From positions 37,656,904 to 37,720,903 of the forward strand of contig CM037874.1 in NCBI GenBank assembly GCA_021292105.1: a DNA stretch of 64,000 nucleotides, written 5' to 3'. The position numbers and the translations under genes were made by a program. The notes under the pieces were generated by a model. The model made no database searches and was not told where the DNA came from. It saw nothing but the letters and a program-made list of their open reading frames with translations. Origin of the DNA: Anadara kagoshimensis (Eukaryota > Mollusca > Bivalvia > Arcoida > Arcidae). Positions 12,719 through 24,121 of the stretch are shown one piece after another (position 1 is the stretch's first letter; each line of letters opens with the position of its first letter).

Positions 12719-14206
12719 CAAGAGGCCCATGGGCCTGATACGCTCACCTGATAACTAATGGCTAGCTAATAGATTTCAAGAAATCATAAATACTGAAACC
12801 CCAATGACTTTTTTCTTTACATCATAATGACCGTTGTATCAATACCTACAACATTCTGATATACATGCCTATACAAAAAGTTAATAGTTTTCAAGATAAT
12901 TATCCATTTCAGTATTGTTTCGCATCTGTGACCTTGATCTTTAAACCCATGACCTTTTTTTATACATCAAAATGATCGTTGTATCAATACCTACAACATT
13001 CTAATATACATGCCTATACAAAAAGTTTATAGTTTTCAAGATAATAAACCATTTCAGTATTGTTTTGCATCTGTGACCTTGACCTTTGAACCCATGACCT
13101 TTTTCTATACATCAAAATGATTGCTGTATCAATACCTACAACATTCTAATATACATGCCTATACAAAAAGTTTATAGTTCTTGAGATAATTAACTATTAC
13201 AGTATTGTTTCGCATCTGTGACCTTGATCTTTGAACCCATTACCTTTTTTTATACATCAAAATGATCGTTGTATCAATACCTACAACATTCTAATAGACA
13301 TGCCTATACAAAAAGTTTATAGTTTTCAAGATAATAAACCATTTCAGTATTGATTTGCATCTGTGACCTTGACCTTTGAATCAATGACCATTTTTTATAC
13401 ATCAAAATGATCGTTGTATCAATACCTACAACATTCTAATATAAATGTTTATACAAAAAGTTTATAGTTTTCGAGATAATTAACTATTTCGGTATTGTTT
13501 CGCATCTGTGACCTTGATCTTTGAACCCATGACCTTTTTCTATACATCAAAATGATCGTTGTATCAATACCTACAACATTCTAATTTACATGACTATACA
13601 AAAAGTTTATGGTTTTCCAAATAATAATTATAATCAGAGGTAAAAAAAAATAGGTGACGACCTTCACAATTGAAGATACTAACAAGAAGATGTCAAAACT
13701 GAAAAACCCATGTCATTATCCGGTCAAATAGTCGAGTTATAACAATTTGAAGCTATTTTCCGATTTTTTCAAAATTAAATGCAAAAACTCGTAACCTATT
13801 TTTTGTCCGAATTTCACAAAATGAATAAACTATAGGCTTAAGACCCTAGAGAAGCCAAATATCACATCACATATTTTCTCCAATCAATACTTTCGGAGAA
13901 GAAGATTTTTTAAGATTTTGCACCCCTAGGTGACCTTGACCTAGTTATGGTAGCCATGGCAACGCCACGAACAAATCTGAATTGCACCGGTCCATATATA
14001 CTTCTCAGCAAATTTCATTGAAATCTGCCAAGTACTTTCAGAGGAGAAGTCGAAAATGTGTGTTAACGACGCACGCACACACACACGCACGCACACACGC
14101 ACACACGCACACACGCACGCACGCACGCACGCACGCACACACGCACATACACACGCTGCAACATACCATAAGCTCACATGGCCTTTGGTCAGGTGAGCTA
14201 AAAAGG
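12719..14206. repeat. 'gaggcccatgggcc' element with internal 145-bp array
   Basis: The left end reads aacaagaggcccatgggcc followed by 'gctcacctga'; the right end reads 'tcaggtgagctaaaa', so the ends contain an inverted 'gctcacctga'. Inside are about six units with a 145-bp period (the phrase 'cctatacaaaaagtttatag' recurs near 12867, 13011, 13156, 13301, 13446, 13591), each with 'catctgtgaccttgaccttt'. A distal unique part and a CA/CG dinucleotide tract (14065-14155) precede the right end. It looks like a non-autonomous DNA element. Confidence 0.8.
14065..14155. repeat. CACG/CACA simple repeat
   Basis: Alternating cacg and caca units near the right end of the array element. It produces long Cys/Val/Arg- and Thr/His-rich ORFs on both strands that are not genes. 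Confidence 0.95.
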
Positions 14207-14335
14207 CGTAATGACGCAAAAGAAAGGAGTAATGACGCGAAATAAAGACATTATAATGCGAAATAAAGGCTTTATAACGCAAATTAAAAGGCTTAAAAAC
14301 GCGAAACAAAATCGTATTAACGCGAAATTAAGATG
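14205..14335. repeat. ~22-bp 'taacgcgaaataaagg' minisatellite
   Basis: Degenerate units of the form 'aaaggc(g/t)t(a/t)ataacgcgaaat' repeat about six times. The same unit occurs in the opposite orientation at 16305-16505 and 22498-22700. Confidence 0.85.
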
Positions 14336-14398
14336 CCTACCATAATGATGTGGCGATCCTGGGGATTAAACTCTATCCCTCATTTTACATAAATATCA

Positions 14399-14401
<3 letters not shown>

Positions 14402-14446
<45 letters not shown>
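14402..14446. repeat. (GT)n microsatellite
   Basis: About 22 uninterrupted gt units. Confidence 0.98.
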
Positions 14447-14565
14447 CCCTGCACAACTATATGTAATGTGACAAGCTGTTTTATTTGTATTATTTCTATT
14501 AATACTCAAAACTGCACATCATCCGATCCTGCGCTGAAATGAACATACTATTTCAGTAAATAACG

Positions 14566-15990
14566 AGTATTAATGTAATGATGGATGCATCATTACAAAT
14601 AAGGCGCCCAAACAAATAAAAGTCAAACCCTGTATTCAGAACTCATATTATTAGAAATTAACAGTTTTTTTACTTCAAGGTTTAAATAAAATAAAGATTC
14701 AAGAGATGTAACCTTTTTGGTCATTTAGAATATATACTTGGAGCAAGCGTGTCTATGTATGGTCTCTCTCTCTCTCTGAAATTTTATTCTAAAAATGATT
14801 GTCTTGGTGTCAAATGAAAGTAGATGTAGTACATGAATCCAATTGGTTGAAATTCAAACAATAGACAAAGTTGACTGACATCACCTATACTCAATATCAC
14901 AACCTGTTGTTTTGATGAGCTAATGATGTGTTGATTTTAAATTAATCCAAGCATTTACCCATGTAGTGTCATATTGATAACTAACGACAGCTACCCTTTC
15001 AAATTGAATAACGAATCATGCCCCAGGGATAAATGACCATTAGTGTTTCTTATAAAAAAAAATTAGCTTGAGAGCTTTTGGACATGGATCAGTGATTACT
15101 TAAGTATCCTTTACAATGAAAATTCAAGCTTATGGTTTTAATTCTTGCAACCATCCCATGCAGAAAACTATAGTTTGAGGATGGGGATCGCAAAGTTAGT
15201 ACCTAGACCTACCTGTCCCCACCCTCCTATTGGAATAACAATATGGGTTTACTTTAGTATCAGTCTATTCAACTTTTCATAAAGAATAAGAAAATATATA
15301 TGTTAGGGGTGGGGATCTCAACTGTTCAAAACTAACAACCCAGCCCCGCTTGTCCCCACCCTCCTCTGGAATAACGTCATTGGTATTTTTGCAGTATCAC
15401 TCTATTCAACTTTTAAAACAGAACTGTAAAATATATTGTTTCAGGGTGGGGATATCAACCATTTTAAAGTTAGTACTAAGCCCCGCCCGTCCCCAACCTC
15501 CAGCAGGAATGACCCCATGGGATTTTCTTTAGTATCACTCTATTCAACTTTTCATGTAGAACCAGAAAATATATAGTTTATGGGTGGGGATCTCAACCGT
15601 TTAAAAGTTAGCACACTGCCCCGCCCATCCTTACCCCTCCCTGATACCCCCGGGAAAATCTTCTGATACAGACTTGTACATCTTAACACTGATCATGAAT
15701 ATATATGGTTTTGTAGTACAAAATATAGTATAAATGGCAAAATTGATCATTATTGTTTTTAAGACCCCGCCCTTCTGTCCTGTCCCTAATGACCCAATGG
15801 GCATTTTGGCTCGGCCTCTGGAAAAGGAGATGGGTATCAACCTTCATGTGAAGTTTGGTTAAGATTGGACCAACAGTCTTTGAGAAATTAGTTGGACAAG
15901 TTCATGGCCGGAAGAAGAAAAGAAGAAGAAGAAGAAGAAGAAACGGTGCAAAAACAATAAGTCGCCAAACTTTGTTTGGGCGCCTTAATA
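14566..15990. repeat. 'aaggcgccc' repeat, inverted copy C
   Basis: The reverse complement of copies A and B: it starts with 'taacgagtattaatg', the hairpin, and aaggcgcccaaacaaa, and ends with 'gtttgggcgccttaata'. The internal 140-bp units are in opposite order. From 15149 on it is nearly identical to copy D, because both lie in the large duplication. Confidence 0.8.
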
Positions 15991-16304
15991 AGAAAGGTTT
16001 CTTTTCAATGTAAAGTTTTTTTTACATAAAGAGTATCATTTTATATATCGGGATGGAAATCTCTTTTAAGTAACATTGATAAATATTGACACTATACACA
16101 TGTCTATTTATAAATTAGTTCCTTCCCAATTGTCAATCACTAACTTTAAACAATTTGTGACATCTTAGTATGAATAGACCAAGGTTTAATCACTTGCAGT
16201 TGTCTTACGCTGTCTAAAAGAATTCAAACTAAAACCAATCTGTTTGTGGCGAGGGTTGTCAACCTTTGGAGAGAAACAATTCTCAGGCAAGTGACTGATA
16301 TAGA

Positions 16305-16505
16305 CAAAAAGGCATTATAATGCCTTTCACTTCGCGTAATTACGCCTTTTATTTCGCGTTATAACGCCTTTCAATTAGCGTTATTACGCCTTTTTCGCAT
16401 TATAACTTCTTTAATTTGCGTTATTACGCCTTTATTTCGCATAAGAACGCTTTATTTCGCGTATTACGCCTTTATTTTGCGTTATTACGCGCTGTACGCC
16501 TTTTA
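16305..16505. repeat. 22-bp minisatellite, opposite orientation
   Basis: About nine units related to 'ttacgcctttatttcgcgt', the reverse complement of the array at 14205-14335. With that array it brackets repeat C. Confidence 0.9.
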
Positions 16506-17499
16506 ATTAAATTTTATTCATGCGCCTAATAGGCTTTCGTATCATTAACTTCAATCTGATATACAATTATTTAAGTGTCATATTGAAGAATTCATCATGC
16601 ATATGATTGACTAGATACACACTTTCAATCAAACAAAACTTGATGAACGAATTCGTCTATATTTTGGGATACTTCTGTCATTGTCTTGCCTTTTGTATGA
16701 TTAAGCCGAAAATGTCACATCAAGCATACGTCAATGTACAGAAATAAATAAATAACCTACATCAAGGTATAACGTGTCTACACAGGTGGCACCATACTAT
16801 GCTGTTAAACAAAATATATCATAGAAGAAAAAATATATCAAATTGAAACATGTACACATAAAAAACCAACAAAACAAATCTAATAACACAAAAAATACAA
16901 GGAATGTTAAAACAATAGTCAAGCTTCGTCAACCATGATCGAGATTTCAATTGAGTCAGTAATTATTAAAACCTAACGTTATCATTCATTGTGCAAAACA
17001 AAATGTTATTAAGATTGAAGGTTGAAAAATAAAAAGTAGGGTATATCTTGTAATATTTTATAATGCTTCAAATAATTAATAATGTTGACTGTAAGATAGA
17101 TTTATGGTCGTTTCAAAATAATGATTACAAAACAAACTTTCTTTTTGATTGCCATGGCGATCTTTCATTTCGCCCTCGGGAAATATGTTTCTCTCACCCA
17201 AAGGCAATAAATTGTTCATTATACTAAATCCCTACCTCGTTATTTTGTAGATTTCCGCCTGGTTTCTTTGGTGCTCTTTACGTTTTAGATCAGTGAAGAT
17301 TTTTTGCTGTAATATACTTCTTCTTGGGTCGTGGTCGTGGTCAAACATATACGAACTGCTTTTGAAATGTAAAAGTCAGCCTGAATAAGTTGAAGGTCGT
17401 ATCTACTTCCTGTTATATCGTGCGTTATATATATATATATGTTCTTTGTGTAATTCTGCTTATAATTGGTTTCGCGGAACTCTTTAAACATGCCATATG

Positions 17500-17918
17500 T
17501 GTTAAGGTGTCGTACGAGTTGGTATCTGTATTTTTATATAAAAACGCTTTGATGCATGGATCACACGTGTGGTCATGTCTGACGTTGAGTTGTTTACCTG
17601 AACCTGTATGAAAGTTTTAATCACTCTTAGCCCTACATATCTAGAGGCGGTGCTAGAATTTTAGAAAGGGGGGGCGTATAACGTGAGAGCCGAAGTCTCG
17701 AACCTTGTAAGGGGTCCGGGGGCATGCTCCCCCGGAAAATTTTGAAAAATGGCGCAAAAATCCTGCATTCTGGTGCAATCTGAGCTTCATTTAAAGTGCC
17801 TGTATCATATGTATCATTAGCGACATAAAGGGGGGGTACGCCCCTTACGCCCACCGCTGAACCCGCCACTGATATCTTTTTAAATATAGAAGATATTACA
17901 TGGTGTCAGAAGTGGGAT
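17500..17918 (+). mobile_element. LTR with tRNA-Leu primer-binding site (copy 1)
   Basis: The segment TGTTAAGG...ATATTACA (17500-17900) begins TG and ends CA, contains a TATA-like 'tatataaaa' near 17533 and is followed directly by tggtgtcagaagtgggat (17901-17918), complementary to the 3' end of tRNA-Leu. An ATG at 17920 opens a short gag-like peptide (MSIPFDQPRLEWGAGD) that soon hits stops. A ~230-bp repeat with G runs (about 17640-17873) interrupts the LTR; without it the LTR is about 170 bp. Small LTR plus Leu primer site fit the Mag/Steamer-like Gypsy group of bivalves, but no pol is present, so the lineage is inferred. Confidence 0.6.
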
Positions 17919-18059
17919 TATGTCAATCCCATTTGATCAGCCACGATTAGAGTGGGGAGCTGGAGATCAATATCAAGAATCTCTACCAGGGGAAACGCCA
18001 ACCCGCCCTACGCATTGATTTATTAAACAAGTTTGCACGCGCAGATGGGGTAAAAAAAA

Positions 18060-18480
18060 TGGACAGATACGGCATGCACTCGAGGCGCGGAAAATTCAAC
18101 ACATGACCCTGTGGTAACTTCTCTGTTATATCATTTAACTGTTTTCTGTGCCATCGGGCTTGGAACTGATGCATTGGGTAGCATTGCAGTTTCTTTTTAT
18201 GAACCCTGGCGGCGCGGAAATATTAGCTAGCTCAAGTCTCTTTAATTGCTGTCTAGATTTATTATCTTGTTTGCCCGGTGTTGACATATTGGTATATTTG
18301 CCAAGTAATAAACTTGTCTGTTTCAGTTTCTTTACATTCCTCCAGTGGACTTATAATTTTAAGCAATTGACACCGCATTGATGACATTTTCTTTCAAGAC
18401 ATTCTACTCTGTAGTTGTAATCTTCTCCAGGTAAAGTTAAGTCCCATGCATTTTCTTCACCATTCAATTTTTTTCGCGTT
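18060..18480 (-). pseudogene. Transposase-like protein relic (copy 1)
   Basis: Read on the minus strand, this has a Cys-rich piece (CLERKCHQCG) and then a segment with LKRLELANI, PPGFIKKL, HQFQARWHRKQL and EKLPQGHVLNF. That order (Leu-rich stretch, F-x-HxFxAxWxxxQ, LP-x-G-x-V) recalls DDE-transposon-associated proteins common in invertebrates, in which an Asp-Phe-x-Glu-Asn block follows. Here the reading frame decays before that block, and an in-frame stop follows the Cys-rich piece. Assignment is by resemblance only. Confidence 0.4.
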
Positions 18481-18889
18481 GTTTGATTCCAGAAGAAATA
18501 ATCTTTCTATTTACACCTAGGTTTTCTGACACTTCTTTTGTAATCTCTGGTGTTTGACATTTTGGCCAAAACATAAAACATTTTATTATACCTCATTAGA
18601 AAAATACGAAACTATCTGTTATTTGATTGGATCATTGGATCATGTGATCAGTGTGGAGAAAACATCGTGTATCCCTCTGAAAACATCATATCCCACCTCT
18701 TCGGAACATCATGACGTCACAATGGAGAATCGGTCACGACGTTCAAGCGTTTGCCTCCGATGAGTTCCAATAGGAGGAAAGCAATGAATCGGAGAAGAAA
18801 TTATGTTTTCAGGCTGTCTTTTTTAAAAATATTTTTCTTTCTTTCAGTCTTTCTTATTACAATGGTCATCTTTCGGTAAAATAAACAAT

Positions 18890-19035
18890 TTATTGCCTTT
18901 GTTTGAGGGAGATATGAACATTTGTTCACCCTTAACAAGTCACATTTCCCTCGGGCTTCGCCCTCGGGAAATATAACTTGTTGCGGGTGAACAAATGTTC
19001 ATATCTCCCTCACTCAAAGGCAATAACTGTATAAT
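18890..19035. repeat. Foldback element
   Basis: The arms 'attgcctttgtttgagggag' and the complementary 'ctccctcactcaaaggcaat', together with 'gaacatttgttcaccc' and 'gggtgaacaaatgttc', flank a 'ccctcgggcttcgccctcgg' core. Related foldbacks lie at 30712-30848, and half-copies near 17155-17230 and 23350-23420. Confidence 0.8.
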
Positions 19036-19250
19036 ACAACTTGTGGCCTTTGATTATAATCTTTTGTTTGTGGATTGTGTTCCCTTGCCAGATAAGCTTT
19101 TATCCCTTCAGATATGTCTTTGATTAATGCCTTTGCCGTGTCTAGTTCTGTTTTACTTTTCGCTGTAGATACAATGCTCTGTTTATCTTTCTTGTTTTTT
19201 TTGTTGCTATTGGACTTAATGAATTTGACACGGGCAACACTACCTCACTC

Positions 19251-19716
19251 CTTTGCTCGAATCTTATTTGATTCCAAATTATCTTTTATTCCCCATATCA
19301 AAAGTCTCAAGGCTAAATTTCTTAAAGCATTGGATGTTTTAAAGGTTTTATCTAATACACACTGGATGGTGATCAACCAACATTACTTCATTTGTACAGG
19401 TCACTTATCAGATCTACACTGGATTACTGGTCTATTATTTATAGATCTGCCCGTAAATCATTTATAAAAAACCCTGATACAATTCATCAACAAGGTCTAC
19501 GAATATGTTTGGGGACTTTTAAAACGTCTCCAATTGTTAATTTATACATGGCTACTGAACCTTCACTGCACTTAAGGCGTACTAAATTTGCTCTGCAATA
19601 TGCCACAAAATTATTTGCAAATCCATCAAATCCGGCATTTCATTGTGTTTTTAATCCTCCTTATCAAGAGCTCTACAATAAAAAGATTAATGCTATTGCA
19701 CCTTTAGGTATACGTT
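19251..19716 (+). pseudogene. Fragment of RNase H-type LINE polymerase (copy 1)
   Basis: Two overlapping frames encode the thumb/C-terminal part of a non-LTR reverse transcriptase: LFDSKLSFIPHIKSLK near 19260, then LIRSTLDYWSIIYRSARKSF and LRICLGTFKTSPIVNLY (19400-19560). This signature is typical of I/Jockey-group LINEs. One frameshift separates them near 19390. The fragment ends abruptly at 19716 where a MITE begins; copy 2 shows what is missing. Confidence 0.75.
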
Positions 19717-19941
19717 CAGTACCGTAACTACCTATGAGGCAACCGAGGCAACTGCCTCGGTAAAAAATTTAACAAGTACTTTTTCGCACAGAAGTGATAT
19801 TTTGAGAGTTTAAACTTCTAAACTATCCTCTAACCTGAATTACGAGGTTTATTGGTGTGGTTAAACTAGTTTTTATGGCACAAATTTACAACAGCTGGTC
19901 TAGATTTGAGCTTTCCTATTATACTGTATCATAATACCTTA
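19717..19941. mobile_element. Truncated 'cagtaccgtaac' MITE
   Basis: It matches the left two thirds of the complete element at 26245-26586 and stops where the duplicated segment ends, next to an (AT)n run at 19950. Confidence 0.7.
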
Positions 19942-20412
19942 GACTGTTATATATATATATATATATACACGATATTTTTAAACAATCAAACATTATGAAT
20001 AAGTGTTCTATGCTTTTACAACCGGCTGTTTTAAAGAAAGTCACCTGGAAACCCGATACTTTTGTCGTTAAATACAATTGTACAGGTGTAAAATATTGAC
20101 AATATATCTCTTGTATATATATTTAAATATCAAAGTCGAATCCCATCTTCATTATACATACATGTATGTATACAACACAAAAGTAGCTGAATAGAGAGAT
20201 CAAATCACTTAGATTCGAATCCGACCACAGAATTTTAGAGTAGGTAAATAAATAACAGACACGAAAAGTAAACTAAAACTAATTTTTTTATTTATTTTTG
20301 ATTTTGAATTTTTTCCCACAAATTTTTAATATATTACATGAAAATAACATATTCACTGTAATATTTACAAGTTACATCTATGAAAATAACGTGAAATCAC
20401 TGAAAATACAAA
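19942..20412. other. AT-rich spacer, no gene seen
   Basis: It holds an (AT)n run (about 19950-19970), a 'tacatacatgtatgtata' near-palindrome around 20155, and otherwise unremarkable sequence flanking the Polinton-like relic. Confidence 0.5.
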
Positions 20413-20830
20413 TTAGTCATTGAGCTCTTTGTCTTTAGTAAAAATATCGATAATATTATTTACATGTCTAGTTTTACATAATGCATAAAATAAACAATAA
20501 TGTCCACACACATTACTATAATGGCTCTGTAGAACTTTATCATTATAAAGTATATAGCGACCATTTCTGTTTAAGAATTGCACAAAGTTCATACTATAAT
20601 ACTCAGGGGGATGTCCGAAACTATCAAAAAACTCTGCTGTTCCGTCTCCATTAAAACCAAAGAAAACCCAATGGCTACCATACCTTCAATAGGGTCTGTA
20701 TTACAAATGTATGCAGATGGATAACTGTTTACAGTTTTTGGTAAAGTGTTCTCTGCATAGACACCCTGGATATATGAATTTAACAATACGTCACAATGTA
20801 TAGCACAATCTAACTGTATGTTTCCTTTTT
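20413..20830 (-). pseudogene. Adenain-like cysteine protease relic (Polinton/Maverick type)
   Basis: On the minus strand, a ~137-codon sequence matches the cysteine protease that matures virion proteins in adenoviruses and Polinton/Maverick elements. Landmarks in order: GVYAENTLP and ICNTDP (20770-20690), the catalytic His in an HW pair (codon 20673-20671), FDSFGHPPEYY (near 20610), and CGHYC with the catalytic Cys (20508-20506). The end at 20413 is natural. The copy is broken: the reading frame changes near 20680, just before the catalytic His, and the start codon position reads ATA or nothing clear. Both His and Cys survive, suggesting modest age. Family assignment rests on motif order and is strong; the function is lost. 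Confidence 0.75.
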
Positions 20831-20832
20831 TT

Positions 20833-21030
20833 TTAATTCAAAGTTATGGTACGTGACTTGTCAATCTGGATGATTTGTTGAAATTCAGCATAAGCAATAC
20901 AAGTATAGTTCGTAGTCAATGCACTTGAAAAATTGACTTCTAATCTCAAGTTCCCGTTCTTCATCAAAGACAAACTGTCTTTATAGTTAATACTATAAAG
21001 GTGGAGCAAATTACTTGAGTGATAGATGAT
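20833..21030 (-). pseudogene. Capsid-like C-terminal fragment upstream of the protease relic
   Basis: About 65 codons on the minus strand end at a stop at 20833, a few bases before the protease relic. The peptide has GNLRLEVNFSSAL and YAEFQQIIQIDKSR. Invertebrate proteins with a similar basic, YAEF-containing end are associated with Polinton-type elements and may be the major capsid protein; I cannot confirm which virion protein this is. The fragment is truncated at about 21030, where repeat D takes over and adds foreign residues to the open frame. Confidence 0.4.
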
Positions 21031-21032
21031 AG

Positions 21033-22190
21033 CCTGAAATTCAAACAATAGGCAAAGTTGATTCACATCACCTATACCCAATATCACAACCTGTCGTTTT
21101 GATGAGCTAATGATGTGTTGATTTTAAATTAATCCAAGCATGTAATGTCATATTGATAACTAAATGCATTTTCTCTATCGAATTGAATAATAAATCATGC
21201 CCCAGGGATAACTGACCATTAGTGTTGCTTATAAAAAGATTTAGCATGAGAGCTTTTGGACATGAATCAGTGATTACTAAAGTATCCTTGACAATGAAAA
21301 TTCCTGCTTATTGTTTTAATTCTTAAACAAAATGATAGCAACCATCCCATGCAGAAAACTATAGTTTGAGGATGGGGATCGCAAAGTTAGTACCTAGACC
21401 TACCTGTCCCCACCCTCCTATTGGAATAACAATATGGGTTTACTTTAGTATCAGTCTATTCAACTTTTCATAAAGAATAAGAAAATATATATGTTAGGGG
21501 TGGGGATCTCAACTGTTCAAAACTAACAACCCAGCCCCGCTTGTCCCCACCCTCCTCTGGAATAACGTCATTGGTATTTCTGCAGTATCACTCTATTCAA
21601 CTTTTAAAACAGAACTGTAAAATATATTGTTTCAGGGTGGGGATATCAACCATTTTAAAGTTAGTACTAAGCCCCGCCCGTCCCCAACCTCCAGCAGGAA
21701 TGACCCCATGGGATTTTCTTTAGTATCACTCTATTCAACTTTCATGTAGAACCAGAAAATATATAGTTTATGGGTGGGGATCTCAACCGTTTAAAAGTTA
21801 GCACACTGCCCCGCCCATCCTTACCCCTCCCTGATACCCCCGGGAAAAACTTCTGATACAGACTTGTACATCTTAACACTGATCATGAATATATATGGTT
21901 TTGTAGTACAAAATATAGTATAAATGGCAAAATTGATCATTATTGTTTTTAAGACCCCGCCCTTCTGCCCTGCCCCTAATGACCCAATGGGCATTTTGGC
22001 TCGGCCTCTGGGAGAGGAGATAGGTATCAACCTTCATGTGAAGTTTGGTTAAGATTGGACCAACGGTCTTTGAGAAATTAGTTGGACAAGTTCATGGCCG
22101 AAGAAGAAGAAGAAGAAGAAGAAGAAGAAGAAGAAGAAGAAGAAACGGTGCAAAAACAATAAGTCGCCAAACTTTGTTTGGCGCCTTAAT
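21033..22190. repeat. 'aaggcgccc' repeat, inverted copy D (truncated)
   Basis: Same orientation and internal units as copy C, but its left end is missing where the Polinton-like relic abuts. A (GAA)n run lies at about 22102-22143. Confidence 0.8.
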
Positions 22191-22497
22191 AAGAAAGGTT
22201 TCTTTTCAATGTTAAGTTTTTTTACATAAAGAGTATCATTTTATATATCGGGATGGAAATCTCTTTTAAGTAACATTGATAAATATTGACACTATACACA
22301 TGGCTATTTATAAATTAGTTCCTTCCCAATTGTCAATCACTAACTTTAAACAATTTGTGACATCTTAGTATGAATAGACCAAGGTTTAATCACTTGCAGT
22401 TGTCTTACGCTGTCTAAAAGAATTCAAACTAAAACCAATCTGTTTGTGGCGAGGGTTGTTAACCTTTGGAGAGAAACAATTCTCAGGCAAGTGACTG

Positions 22498-22700
22498 ATA
22501 TAGACAAAAAGGCATTATAATGCCTTTCACTTCGCGTAATTATGCCTTTTATTTCGCGTTATAACGCCTTTCAATTAGCGTTATTACGCCTTTTTCGCAT
22601 TATAACTTCTTTAATTTGCGTTATTACGACTTTATTTCGCATAAGAACGCTTTATTTCGCGTATTACGCCTTTATTTTGCGTTATTACGCGCTATACGCC
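22498..22700. repeat. 22-bp minisatellite (copy 2)
   Basis: Near-identical to the array at 16305-16505, with a few changes (for example tatgcc for tacgcc). Confidence 0.9.
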
Positions 22701-23709
22701 TTTTAATTAAATTTTATTCATGCGCCTAATAGGCTTTCGTATCATTAACTTCAATCTGATATACAATTATTTAAGTGTCATATTGAAGAATTCATCATGC
22801 ATATGATTGACTAGATACACACTTTCAATCAAACAAAACTTGATGAACGAATTCGTCTATATTTGGGATACTTCTGTCATGTCTTGCCTTTTGTATGATT
22901 AAGCCGAAAATGTCACATCAAGCATACGTCAATGTACAGAAATAAATAAATAACCTATATCAAGGTATAACGTGTCTACACAGGTGGCACCATACTATGC
23001 TGTTAAACAAAATATATCATAGAAGAAAAAATATATCAAATTGAAACATGTACACATAAAAAACCAACAAAACAAATCTAATAACACAAAAAATACAAGG
23101 AATGTTAAAACAATAGTCAAGCTTCGTCAACCATGATCGAGATTTCAATTGAGTCAGTAATTATTAAAACCTAACGTTATCATTCATTGTGCAAAACAAA
23201 ATGTTATTAAGATTGAAGGTTGAAAAATAAAAAGTAGGGTATATCTTGTAATATTTTATAATGCTTCAAATAATTAATAATGTTGACTGTAAGATAGATT
23301 TATGGTCGTTTCAAAATAATGATTACAAAACAAACTTTCGTTTTGATTGCCATGGCGATCTTTCATTTCGCCCTCGGGAAATATGTTTCTCTCACCCAAA
23401 GGCAATAAATTGTTCATTATACTAAATCCCTACCTCGTTATTTTGTAGATTTCCGCCTGGTTTCTTTGGTGCTCTTTACGTTTTAGATCAGTGAAGATTT
23501 TTTGCTGTAATATACTTCTTCTTGGGTCGTGGTCGTGGTCAAACATATACGAACTGCTTTTGAAATGTAAAAGTCAGCCTTGATAAGTTGAAGGTTGTAT
23601 CTACTTCCTGTTATATCATGCGTTACATATATATATGTTCTTTGTGTAATTCTGCTTATAGTAATTAATAAACAATTGGTTTCGCGGAACTCTTTAAACA
23701 TGCCATATG

Positions 23710-24121
23710 TGTTAAGGTGTCGTACGAGTTGTTATCTGTATTTTTATATAAAAACGCTTTGATGCATGGATCACACGTGTGGTCATGTCTGACGTTGAGT
23801 TGTTTACCTGAACCTGTATGAAAGTTTTAATCACTCTTAGCCCTATATATCCAGAGGCGGTTCTAGAATTTTAGAAAGCGGGTGGGGAGGGCGTATAACG
23901 TTAGAGACGAAATCTCGAACCTTCTAAGGGGGGGGGGTCCGAAAGATTTAGATAAATGACGCAAAAATCCCGCATACTTGTGCAATCTGAGATTCATCCA
24001 AAATGCCTGTATCATATGTATTATTAGCGACAGAAAGGGGGAGGGGCATACGCCCCCCGCTGAATTCGCCACTGATATCTTCTTAAATATAGAAGATATT
24101 ACATGGTGTCAGAAGTGGGAT
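23710..24121 (+). mobile_element. LTR with tRNA-Leu primer-binding site (copy 2)
   Basis: Paralogue of 17500-17918, carried by the segmental duplication rather than being the second LTR of one element. The LTR ends at 24103 and the primer site tggtgtcagaagtgggat follows at 24104. The interrupting G-run repeat (about 23850-24075) is more diverged than the LTR itself. Confidence 0.6.

Larger units (their letters stand above)
15149..19941 (+). repeat. Large segmental duplication, copy 1
   Basis: From 'gcaaccatcccatgcagaaa' this ~4.8 kb segment matches 21339-26482 in the same order: inverted repeat C/D, 22-bp array, LTR with primer site, transposase relic, LINE piece and the start of a 'cagtaccgtaac' MITE. 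The offset is about 6.19 kb, and by eye only scattered changes separate the copies over the first 2.4 kb. Copy 1 has extra foldback sequence (about 18580-19050) and lacks ~790 bp present in copy 2 (25463-26240). Both copies diverge abruptly inside the MITE. Confidence 0.85.

Noticed and set aside
13941..14309. Cys/Val/Arg-rich ORF on the minus strand and Thr/His-rich ORF on the plus strand
   Set aside because: Both come from the CACG/CACA simple repeat.
15631..15840. Short ORFs repeated at several sites (for example 5224-5406, 6728-7003, 15631-15840, 21821-22030)
   Set aside because: All lie at the same position of the 'aaggcgccc' repeat and have no coding constraint that I can see.
17500..24103. 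Complete LTR retrotransposon bounded by the two LTRs
   Set aside because: Both LTRs are followed by the same primer site and gag start, and they are parts of the segmental duplication, not the two ends of one element.
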